DNA from: Clostridia bacterium
GTDB taxonomy: Bacteria > Bacillota > Clostridia > Oscillospirales > CAG-272
DNA: 6,353 nucleotides
Reading direction: 5' to 3'
Assembly: GCA_017456685.1 (NCBI GenBank)
Contig: JAFTIV010000049.1
Coordinates: forward strand, 1 to 6,353
Below the pieces are notes generated by a model that ran no database searches, had not been told where the DNA came from, and was given only the letters and a program-made list of their open reading frames with translations. Both the position numbers and the translations under genes were made by a program. Each line of letters starts with the position of its first letter. Within the stretch, counting starts at the first letter, position 1. Shown piece after piece: positions 1 through 6,027 of this stretch.

Positions 1-15
1 ATTTATCTCATTTTT

Positions 16-501
16 TTAATACTCCTCAATTTCATTTTCCATAATTTGAATAAGAAATTTTTCTACATTATCCTTTGAATGAGATGAATAAATATATATA
101 GCAGCTAACAGAGCCTCAAATGCATTTTCAAGAATTTTAGGATTTGTGCGTCCGTTTTCCTCCTCGCCCTTTCCAAAAAGCATATATGCACCAAGATTTA
201 TTTTCTCAGCAAGCATAGCAAGTGATTTAGAGCAAACCACAGCAGCACGCACCTTTGTAAGATAACCCTCTGGACTATCCTTGAACCTATAAAATAGGTG
301 CTCTCCTACTATAAGAGACAAAACACTATCTCCTAAGAACTCAAGCCTTTCATTAAATTCGCACTTAGTCTTTTTTCCACGACTTCTTTGCTCATTTGCA
401 TAGGACGAGTGAGTAAGAGCTGTTTTTAATATTAAATTGTCATTAAAGGTATATCCTATTGCTCTTTCAAGCTCCTCAATAGGTAATGGATACTCAGACA
501 T
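16..501 (-). CDS. rnc: Ribonuclease III catalytic domain, no dsRNA-binding domain
   Basis: RNase III cuts double-stranded RNA in rRNA precursors, mRNAs and antisense pairs. The 161 residues show the family core: TALTHSSYANE (27-37), the signature NERLEFLGDSV (50-60) with E51, E54 and D58, then GYLTKVRAAVV (79-89), LFGKGEEENGRTNPKILENAFEA (109-130, read in parts) and LLAAIY (131-136). Usual RNase III is about 220-250 residues with a C-terminal double-stranded-RNA-binding domain, which is missing here. The protein stops at IENEIEEY-like residues 155-161, and all three frames close within 16 nt. The active site is also altered. Asn126 stands where the family has the catalytic Asp (E. coli D114), while Glu129 (E. 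coli E117) is kept, and the usual YLDGG reads YIYSS. It could be a minimal working enzyme like Mini-III, a weakened enzyme that mostly binds RNA, or an early stage of decay. The position after plsX marks it as the rnc locus and not mrnC. Confidence 0.9.
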   Translation of the reverse strand: MSEYPLPIEELERAIGYTFNDNLILKTALTHSSYANEQRSRGKKTKCEFNERLEFLGDSVLSLIVGEHLFYRFKDSPEGYLTKVRAAVVCSKSLAMLAEKINLGAYMLFGKGEEENGRTNPKILENAFEALLAAIYIYSSHSKDNVEKFLIQIMENEIEEY

Positions 502-507
502 TTAGCA

Positions 508-513
508 CTCCTT
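508..513 (-). promoter_or_regulatory. rnc ribosome binding site overlapping the plsX stop codon
   Basis: AAGGAG shares its two A's with the plsX TAA stop and sits 6 nt before the rnc ATG. Ribosomes ending plsX would stop right on the rnc initiation site, so translation of the two genes is likely coupled. The overlap also fixes the rnc start at 501. Confidence 0.85.
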
Positions 514-1504
514 ATTTTATTTCCCTTGAAACCTCTTCAATAATATTAGACCTTGAGTATTCAATAGCCTGTCTTATTGCGGTTTTTATTTCCTTAGCCT
601 TTGAGCTTCCGTGAGCCTTAATTACAGGCTTCGAAAGTCCAAGAAGCGGTGCACCACCATACTCGGATGCATCTAATCTTTTCTTGAATTTCTTAATCTT
701 CTTTTTAAAGAAGAACAAATACGAAAGCTTTGTTAAAATATTCGATTTAAATATTTCTGTCAAATTCTTGCCAATAAATTTACCCATTCCCTCTGCAAAC
801 TTAAGAGTTATGTTTCCGGTAAAGCCATCGGTAACAAGAACATCACAAGGAGAATTCGGTATTTCCTTGGACTCTATATTTCCAACGAAGTTTATTCCGA
901 CCTTTTCCTTGAGCCACGCATAGGCCTCACACGCAGTCGGTGTTCCCTTGTGCTCCTCTGTACCATTGTTCAAAAGACCAACTCTTGGATTTTTTACTCC
1001 AAATACCTTCTTCATATATGCAGAGCCAACAACAGCCCATTGAAGAAGCAAATCTGGTGTTACAACAGGATTTGCTCCTGCGTCAAGCATAAGAATTGGT
1101 GGTGTAAAAGGAAGTATTGTAGCAATTGCACTACGTCTTATTCCTTTGATTTTTCTTACAATAAGTGTAGAGGCAGTGTGTAGCGCTCCTGTACTTCCAG
1201 CACTAACAAATGCATCGCCCTTATCATCCTTAAGAAGCTTCAAGCCAATTGCCATAGAGCTCTCACTCTTTTCCTTCATAACAACCATAGGGTCGTCGTC
1301 CATTTCAACCACAACATCAGTATGAACAATTGAAATGTTATCAGGAATTGTCATCTCCAGCTCTTTCGAGCAATCTCTAATCTTATTTTCATCTCCAACA
1401 AGGGTAATATCAATATTTTTATAATCAAGAGCAGCATCTAAAGCTCCCTTTACGACCTGTAAAGGTGCATTATCTCCGCCCATTGCATCAACAATTATAT
1501 TCAT
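512..1504 (-). CDS. plsX: Phosphate acyltransferase PlsX
   Basis: PlsX makes acyl-phosphate from acyl-ACP and inorganic phosphate. PlsY then uses it to acylate glycerol-3-phosphate, the first step of phospholipid synthesis in most Gram-positive bacteria. The 330 residues match the family's full length. Motifs are DAMGGD (6-11), SAGSTGA (101-107), DAGAN (141-145), LLNNGTEE (177-184), TDGFTGN (235-241) and EYGGAPLLG (281-289). Residues 259-277 hold LSYLFFF followed by a lysine-rich stretch. This hydrophobic-basic segment fits the helix pair that anchors PlsX to the inner face of the membrane. The start has AAAGGA with a 7-nt gap. It follows topA by 37 nt and precedes rnc by 10 nt. The acpP gene often found between plsX and rnc is absent here. 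Confidence 0.98.
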   Translation of the reverse strand: MNIIVDAMGGDNAPLQVVKGALDAALDYKNIDITLVGDENKIRDCSKELEMTIPDNISIVHTDVVVEMDDDPMVVMKEKSESSMAIGLKLLKDDKGDAFVSAGSTGALHTASTLIVRKIKGIRRSAIATILPFTPPILMLDAGANPVVTPDLLLQWAVVGSAYMKKVFGVKNPRVGLLNNGTEEHKGTPTACEAYAWLKEKVGINFVGNIESKEIPNSPCDVLVTDGFTGNITLKFAEGMGKFIGKNLTEIFKSNILTKLSYLFFFKKKIKKFKKRLDASEYGGAPLLGLSKPVIKAHGSSKAKEIKTAIRQAIEYSRSNIIEEVSREIK

Positions 1505-1525
1505 TGATTTGTCCTTTCATAAAGC

Positions 1526-1541
1526 CTCTGCTAGCACAGAG
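1526..1541 (-). other. Small hairpin in the topA-plsX gap
   Basis: Directly after the topA TAG, the inverted repeat CTCTG (1537-1541) and CAGAG (1526-1530) encloses a 6-nt loop. The five-pair stem is followed by GCTTTATG and not by a T-run, so it is not a convincing terminator. It ends about 8 nt before the plsX Shine-Dalgarno sequence. It might protect the 3' end of processed topA mRNA or tune plsX translation, but chance is equally likely. Confidence 0.4.
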
Positions 1542-3803
1542 CTATTTACTTCCCTTTGATTTATAGCTACACCTTGGATTTGAGCAAGTGATAAAGCCAG
1601 TCTTTTTCTTTAAAAGCATGCTATCACACTTAGGACATTTTTCATTTATAGGCATATCCCAAGCTGAAAAATCACACTCTGGATATTTTACACAGCTATA
1701 AAATTGCTTATTTCCCTTTCCTACCCTTGAAACTATATCCTCTCCGCATTTAGGGCATTTAACACCTATTGCGGTTGATTTTGCCTTAGTGAACTTACAT
1801 TTAGGATAATTTGAGCACGCATAAAACTCACCATATTGACCATGTCTTATAACTATATCAGCGCCACATAGCTCACACTTGAAATCAGCAACTGTGGGCT
1901 TTTGAGGCTCAGCTATAGTTCCGTCCTTATTAAGAGTTTTAGTGTTCTTGCATTTTGGATAATTAGGACAAGCGGCAAATTTACCAAACTTGCCTGTCTT
2001 TATAACCATTTTGCTTCCACATTTTTCGCATACTATATCAGTCTCCTCCTTTGGAACCTCTATTGTATGCTCAGCAAGAGATTTGTTTGCCTTGTTAAGC
2101 TCTTGAGAAAAGCCCTTATAGAAATCCGCAAGAACCTGCTCAAGGGTTTCTTTTCCGCTTGCAATTGTGTCAAGTCTATCCTCCATAATAGCAGTGAACT
2201 TATAGTCCACACTATCAGGAAAATGCTCGTTCATTATAGCTGTAGTAACCTCTCCCAAGGGCGTAGGCTTCAAAAACTTACCTTCTCTTGTTACATAACC
2301 CCTTGCAATAATAACAGTTATAATTGGAGTATATGTGCTTGGACGACCTATGCCCTTTTCCTCGAGGAATTTAATGAGAGTTGCCTCATCATACCTTAAT
2401 GGTGGCTCTGTAAAATGTTGCTGAGAATCAATTTTCTTAGCACTTAGCATTTCTCCCTCAGTAATGGTAGGAATTTTTGCATTTTTTTCAGGATCAAAAG
2501 CATCGTCCATATTAGTAGTCGTTTCATCAACCGTTTCCTCATATATGGTCATATAACCAAGAAATCCCACGGTGTAACCACTTGAACGGAATATATAACC
2601 ATTGTTTTCAAAATCGGCAACAACGGTGTTGATTTGAGCAGATGCCATTTGACTCGCAATAAATCTATCCCATATAAGCTTATAAAGCTTGAATTGGTCG
2701 GTAGTCAAATGCTTTTTTATGCGCTGAGGCTCAAGCGACAAATTAGAAGGTCTAATTGCCTCGTGTGCATCCTGTGCATTACTTTTAGACTTATAATTTC
2801 TTGTCCTTTCGGGATAAAAGCTCTCTCCGTACTTTTCGATTATAAATTCCTTAGCGCTTTGCTGTGCCTCCTGCGAAATTCTCAATGAGTCAGTACGCAT
2901 ATAAGTTATAAGACCTTGTACTCCGCCAAGCTCTGCACCAAGATTGATACCCTCATAAAGCTCCTGCGCAAGCTTCATTGTCTTTTGAGATTGAAAATTA
3001 AACTTTCGCGCGGCCTCCTGCTGCATTGTTGAGGTTATAAATGGTGGAGATGGCATTTTAGTCTTTGTTCCCTTTTTAACCTCAACTACCTTAAAATCTC
3101 CGTCCTTTATTGCGCCTAATACTACAATTGCGTCCTTCTCGCTCTTTAGCTTGGTTTTTCTTGTCTTCGTTCCATAAAAGCGAGCTGTAATATTTTTTCT
3201 TTTCTTATCAGTAAGCGTTGCATCAATTGTCCAAAATTCAACAGGCTCAAAGGATTTAATCTCCTGCTCTCTTTCGACAATTATTTTAGTAGCGACCGAT
3301 TGAACTCTTCCTGCCGAAAGTCCGCTCTTTACGGTCTTCCATAAAACAGGGCTAACGGTATAGCCAACTATTCTATCAAGAAAGCGTCGCGCCTGCTGAG
3401 AATTCACGAGCGCAAGATCAATGCTTCTTGGATGCTTAATCGCCTCCCTAACAGCGCTTCTTGTAATTTCGTTAAATGAAATTCTCTTTGCCTTTTTGCT
3501 ATATTCTCCTAACACCGTAGCAAGATGCCAAGAGATAGCCTCTCCTTCTCGGTCAGGGTCAGTTGCAAAAAATATTTTATCTGCCTTTTTAGCTTCTTTT
3601 TTAAGCTCCTTGATAACATCGCCCTTACCGCGAATGTTGATATAATGAGCCTCAAAGCCATTATCTATGTCAATTCCTAAGGACGATTTAGGAAGGTCCC
3701 TAACATGTCCTACAGAAGCAATTACTTTATAATTAGAGCCAAGATAGTTTTTTACAGTGCTTATTTTTCCTGGTGACTCCAAAATTACAAGGTTGTGTGC
3801 CAT
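1542..3803 (-). CDS. topA: DNA topoisomerase I (type IA)
   Basis: This enzyme relaxes negative supercoils by cutting one strand through a 5'-phosphotyrosine link, passing the other strand and resealing. The 753 residues are complete. The TOPRIM domain carries the metal and acid residues E9 (VILESPGK) and D82, D84, E86 in TDPDREGE. The catalytic tyrosine is Y301 in GLITYMRTDS, and the type IA signature GIGRPSTY lies at 484-491. Four C-terminal Cys4 zinc ribbons follow, with cysteines at 592/595/612/618, 643/646/663/669, 683/686/704/710 and 723/726/740/745. All sixteen cysteines are present. The ribbons bind single-stranded DNA and in some species RNA polymerase. The start is set by AAAGGA with a 7-nt gap, and the stop is TAG. 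It lies 16 nt after dprA and 37 nt before plsX. The missing TOPRIM-to-YMRTDS features of reverse gyrase or TopB rule those out as alternatives. Confidence 0.98.
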   Translation of the reverse strand: MAHNLVILESPGKISTVKNYLGSNYKVIASVGHVRDLPKSSLGIDIDNGFEAHYINIRGKGDVIKELKKEAKKADKIFFATDPDREGEAISWHLATVLGEYSKKAKRISFNEITRSAVREAIKHPRSIDLALVNSQQARRFLDRIVGYTVSPVLWKTVKSGLSAGRVQSVATKIIVEREQEIKSFEPVEFWTIDATLTDKKRKNITARFYGTKTRKTKLKSEKDAIVVLGAIKDGDFKVVEVKKGTKTKMPSPPFITSTMQQEAARKFNFQSQKTMKLAQELYEGINLGAELGGVQGLITYMRTDSLRISQEAQQSAKEFIIEKYGESFYPERTRNYKSKSNAQDAHEAIRPSNLSLEPQRIKKHLTTDQFKLYKLIWDRFIASQMASAQINTVVADFENNGYIFRSSGYTVGFLGYMTIYEETVDETTTNMDDAFDPEKNAKIPTITEGEMLSAKKIDSQQHFTEPPLRYDEATLIKFLEEKGIGRPSTYTPIITVIIARGYVTREGKFLKPTPLGEVTTAIMNEHFPDSVDYKFTAIMEDRLDTIASGKETLEQVLADFYKGFSQELNKANKSLAEHTIEVPKEETDIVCEKCGSKMVIKTGKFGKFAACPNYPKCKNTKTLNKDGTIAEPQKPTVADFKCELCGADIVIRHGQYGEFYACSNYPKCKFTKAKSTAIGVKCPKCGEDIVSRVGKGNKQFYSCVKYPECDFSAWDMPINEKCPKCDSMLLKKKTGFITCSNPRCSYKSKGSK

Positions 3804-3819
3804 GGGTATATCCTTTCGA

Positions 3820-5070
3820 TTAGTTTTTCATAAAAAATCCGCCTGGTTGCTCATCAATCAAGCCTTCTATTTGAAGCAATGTCAAATTAGATGCTATTTC
3901 GGCGGCCGATAATCCGGTTTTTTGAACCAAATCATCCATAACAACAGGAACTCCTCTTTCCATAACAGAAAAAAGCTTTATTTGTTCTGAGGAATAATTT
4001 TCAGGGTCAAGCACAACCTCGGGCTCGTCCTCAATTATTTCCTCAAATTTTCTAATTCCTTTGCTAATTTTTTTCTTGTTCTCCTTTGAGCGGCTATAAA
4101 ATTCATCATTATCAAGACCACCCGAAGCAACCTTTAAGGCGCTTTTAGAAAAAGCAGGTCGTTTAGAGGCGGCAATTAGATTTATTTTGTCCTTATGCTC
4201 AGGATAAAAGATTTTCAAAACATCTTCAGCCGAGGTAGCCATCTTGGCATCCTCGTTTTTAATAAGCGCATTAGTACCATTATTAGAATGGAACTTAGCA
4301 ATTCCAGGAACAGCGAACAATGGTTTTCCCTGTTCTATCGCTGTTCGTGCAGTTATCAATGCACCACTGTCAAGCGGTGCTTCAACTATAAGCGTGGCAT
4401 TAGATATTCCGCTTATAATTCTGTTTCTTATAGGGAAATGATAGATGTTTGGTGGTGAATGAGGTGGGAATTCTGTTATAACTGCTCCGTTCTCTATAAT
4501 TTTATTCATAAGAGCATAATTTTCTCTTGGATAAACTATATCAATTCCGCTACCAAGAACTGCAACAGTTCTGCCAAAAGCATTGATAGTGCCTATCGCA
4601 ACGGTTGAATCTATTCCTCTTGCCATACCAGTCACAGTGATAGCTCCACCCTTAGACAAAGTATATCCAAAATCAAAAGCTATTCTCTGTCCGTGAGATG
4701 TCATAGACCTTGTTCCAACAGCAGAAACAGAAATTTCATTATCAAAATCAGGAAATTCTCCCTTGCAATATAAAATGGGGGGAAATTTGCGAATTTTCCT
4801 TAATGCAGATGGATAAATATCATCACTATATGCTATGATTTGAACTTCATTATTTTCGCACCACTCACGAACCTCAAGTGCGTGCTCGAGATTTTTGTTC
4901 AAGATCTTCCTTTTATCAGATGTGCTGAGCCATCCTATAAGATCCATATCCATTTGAGTAGAACGAAAAACATCCTCAATATCGTCAAAATAAGAGATTA
5001 GGTCACCATAGATTTTAGAGTTGGCTCCAAAATGCAAGGAAAGCCACAACCATAAAAGCGATTTATCCAT
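3820..5070 (-). CDS. dprA: DNA-processing protein DprA (Smf), single-strand DNA-binding RecA loader
   Basis: DprA binds incoming single-stranded DNA during natural transformation, protects it and loads RecA onto it. It is widely kept in species not known to be competent. The 416 residues show an N-terminal helical (SAM/HhH-like) region (about 1-75) and a Rossmann-fold core (about 80-290). The core carries VGTRS (118-122), TGMARGID (147-154), VLGSGID (171-177), YPREN (180-184), TEFPP (199-203), HFPIRNRIISGIS (211-223), SGALITA (235-241) and VPG (254-256). A charged, probably flexible linker (about 290-365) leads to a C-terminal winged-helix domain (about 366-416, ending IEGLIDEQPGGFFMKN). The start has GGAG with a 5-nt gap. 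It is the first gene behind the strong promoter and lies 16 nt before topA, the usual Bacillota pairing. All domains look intact. Whether the host is naturally competent cannot be told from here. Confidence 0.96.
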   Translation of the reverse strand: MDKSLLWLWLSLHFGANSKIYGDLISYFDDIEDVFRSTQMDMDLIGWLSTSDKRKILNKNLEHALEVREWCENNEVQIIAYSDDIYPSALRKIRKFPPILYCKGEFPDFDNEISVSAVGTRSMTSHGQRIAFDFGYTLSKGGAITVTGMARGIDSTVAIGTINAFGRTVAVLGSGIDIVYPRENYALMNKIIENGAVITEFPPHSPPNIYHFPIRNRIISGISNATLIVEAPLDSGALITARTAIEQGKPLFAVPGIAKFHSNNGTNALIKNEDAKMATSAEDVLKIFYPEHKDKINLIAASKRPAFSKSALKVASGGLDNDEFYSRSKENKKKISKGIRKFEEIIEDEPEVVLDPENYSSEQIKLFSVMERGVPVVMDDLVQKTGLSAAEIASNLTLLQIEGLIDEQPGGFFMKN

Positions 5071-5087
5071 ATTTTCTCCATAATACC

Positions 5088-5109
5088 ATAATATATATTA
5101 TATATAATA
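5088..5109. repeat. Overlapping AT-only palindromes over the promoter start region
   Basis: Two perfect palindromes overlap here: ATAATATATATTAT (5088-5101) and ATTATATATAAT (5097-5108). Together they cover the -10 box and the predicted start site of the dprA promoter. They could ease DNA melting or form an operator, but AT-rich promoter DNA often contains such runs by chance. They are too weak in pairing energy to act as a terminator. Confidence 0.4.
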
Positions 5110-5132
5110 GCATTATTAAAAAGAATTGTCAA
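5104..5132 (-). promoter_or_regulatory. Near-consensus sigma-A promoter for the dprA-topA-plsX-rnc operon
   Basis: On the minus strand a perfect -35 box TTGACA (5127-5132) is followed after 17 nt by the -10 box TATTAT (5104-5109), one base from consensus. A TG one base before the -10 box makes it an extended -10. The spacer is T-rich. Transcription should start near 5097, giving a leader of about 27 nt before the dprA ATG. The -35 box lies 16 nt past the methyltransferase stop codon. Nothing seen suggests a competence-specific box (ComK or ComX type), so expression looks housekeeping. Confidence 0.88.
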
Positions 5133-5148
5133 TCCACTTTAGATAAAA

Positions 5149-5976
5149 TTATTTGGAAATTTCCCACATTATTATCGCGGATGCCATCGCAACATTCAAT
5201 GATTCAGTGTTTCCTTTCATAGGGATAAATATCATATCACTACATTCATCAATTACAGCTTGGCTTATTCCGTGTCCTTCGTTGCCTAAAACAACCACAT
5301 CGTCGCGTGAAACCTTATCCTTGCCAAGAATAAGAGCCTTATCGTTTATTGCCGCAGCAAGTACTCTTCTGCCACATTTCTTTATAGCATTTATGCACTC
5401 GCATAGATTATCAACAATTTGTATTTCAATCTTAAAAATAGCCCCCATTGATGAACGCACAACTTTAGGTGAATAAATATCAGCACAATCGCTTGACAAT
5501 ATTAGCTTATCAATTCCTAAGGCAACGGCATTTCTAAGAATAGTTCCTATATTACCAGGGTCCCTTACAGACTCCAAAATCACAAGACTTTTTTGACAAA
5601 AATCCTCGTTTTTTACATTTGCAGAAAATGTGTGCTTTTCATCATAAAATTCACACACTGTTATGATACCCTGTGGTGCGTTTTCGCTTGTAAGCTTATC
5701 AAAAATATGCTTCTCTACGCAGAGAATTTTAGCACCATTAGAGGCACATTTTTTCACATTAAAAATAACATTTTCCTCAAGCTCTACAAGATTATCAAGA
5801 ACTATATATTTTATTTTTGCCCCAAACTGCACAGCCTCATTAAAAAGCTTTATTCCATCGCAAACAAAAAGCTTTGAAAGCATTCTGTGCTTTTTATTAG
5901 AAAGCTTTGAAATTTCTGTGATGGTTGCGTTACTTTTTCCACTAATTAGTGGAACATCAAATATCAAATTATTCAT
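5149..5976 (-). CDS. SpoU/TrmH-family RNA 2'-O-ribose methyltransferase
   Basis: This is an S-adenosylmethionine-dependent enzyme of the SPOUT (alpha/beta-knot) superfamily that methylates the ribose 2'-OH of rRNA or tRNA. The 275 residues have the usual two-part layout. An N-terminal substrate-binding domain (about 15-110, with SKLFVCDGIKLFNEA) is followed by the SpoU catalytic domain (about 130-275). Motif 1 is ESVRDPGNIGTILRNA at 135-150 with the conserved N142 and R148, motif 2 is LGNEGHGIS at 230-238, and motif 3 is IPMKGNTESLNVAMASA at 251-267. These three form the knotted cofactor site. The start has a GAGG ribosome binding site with only a 4-nt gap. Placement after rplT is common in Bacillota, where the gene is often called ysgA- or rlmB-like, but the exact nucleotide target cannot be read from sequence. 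No promoter fits between the rplT terminator and this start. An 18-nt palindrome lies in codons 8-14. Confidence 0.93.
   Translation of the reverse strand: MNNLIFDVPLISGKSNATITEISKLSNKKHRMLSKLFVCDGIKLFNEAVQFGAKIKYIVLDNLVELEENVIFNVKKCASNGAKILCVEKHIFDKLTSENAPQGIITVCEFYDEKHTFSANVKNEDFCQKSLVILESVRDPGNIGTILRNAVALGIDKLILSSDCADIYSPKVVRSSMGAIFKIEIQIVDNLCECINAIKKCGRRVLAAAINDKALILGKDKVSRDDVVVLGNEGHGISQAVIDECSDMIFIPMKGNTESLNVAMASAIIMWEISK
5937..5954. repeat. 18-bp perfect palindrome inside the methyltransferase gene start
   Basis: TTCCACTAATTAGTGGAA is its own reverse complement. It covers codons 8-14 of the methyltransferase gene, +23 to +40 from the A of its start codon. In mRNA it could form a seven-pair hairpin with an AAUU loop, close enough to the start to affect initiating ribosomes. 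As DNA it has the symmetry of a dimeric repressor site. The encoded residues (VPLISGK) fall before the recognisable substrate-binding domain and look unconstrained. Function is unknown, and chance is possible. Confidence 0.5.
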
Positions 5977-5993
5977 AAAACCTCGTAAATTTC

Positions 5994-6021
5994 AAAAAAA
6001 CTCGGCTTTTGCCGAGTTTTT
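5994..6021 (-). terminator. Rho-independent terminator after rplT
   Basis: Read on the minus strand, five A's lead into the stem CTCGGC, the loop AAAA, the stem GCCGAG and then a run of seven T's. The six GC-rich pairs are extended by flanking A-T pairs. It begins 6 nt past the rplT stop codon. The flanking A and T runs make it nearly symmetric, so it could also work on the plus strand, but no plus-strand gene is seen here. It would end the ribosomal protein transcript, with partial readthrough supplying the methyltransferase gene that starts 17 nt further on. Confidence 0.95.
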
Positions 6022-6027
6022 GTTTTA

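Noticed and set aside
3..11. Possible start of a next gene: GAGGAG followed by ATG at 9-11
   Set aside because: This ATG is followed by one codon and then TAA, so it opens no gene. The next gene must start beyond the window.
11..17. Run of seven A's (minus strand) at the rnc stop as a slippage site or sequencing error that truncates the gene
   Set aside because: The stop codon is met as the run begins, and all three frames stop within a few codons, so slipping there does not extend the protein.
1560..2040. Tandem repeat-like CxxC...NYPKC segments
   Set aside because: These are the four protein-level zinc ribbons of topoisomerase I. The DNA copies have diverged and are not a nucleotide repeat element.
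1902..2399. Long plus-strand open frame opposite topA (165 codons)
   Set aside because: It lies wholly antisense to the intact, motif-rich topA gene, shows no recognisable domain, and is a frame shadow.
5865..5912. Repeated 12-mer AAAGCTTTGAAA within the methyltransferase gene
   Set aside because: Both copies encode a similar Ser-Lys-Leu codon run in AT-rich coding DNA. Two copies without regular spacing do not make a repeat array.
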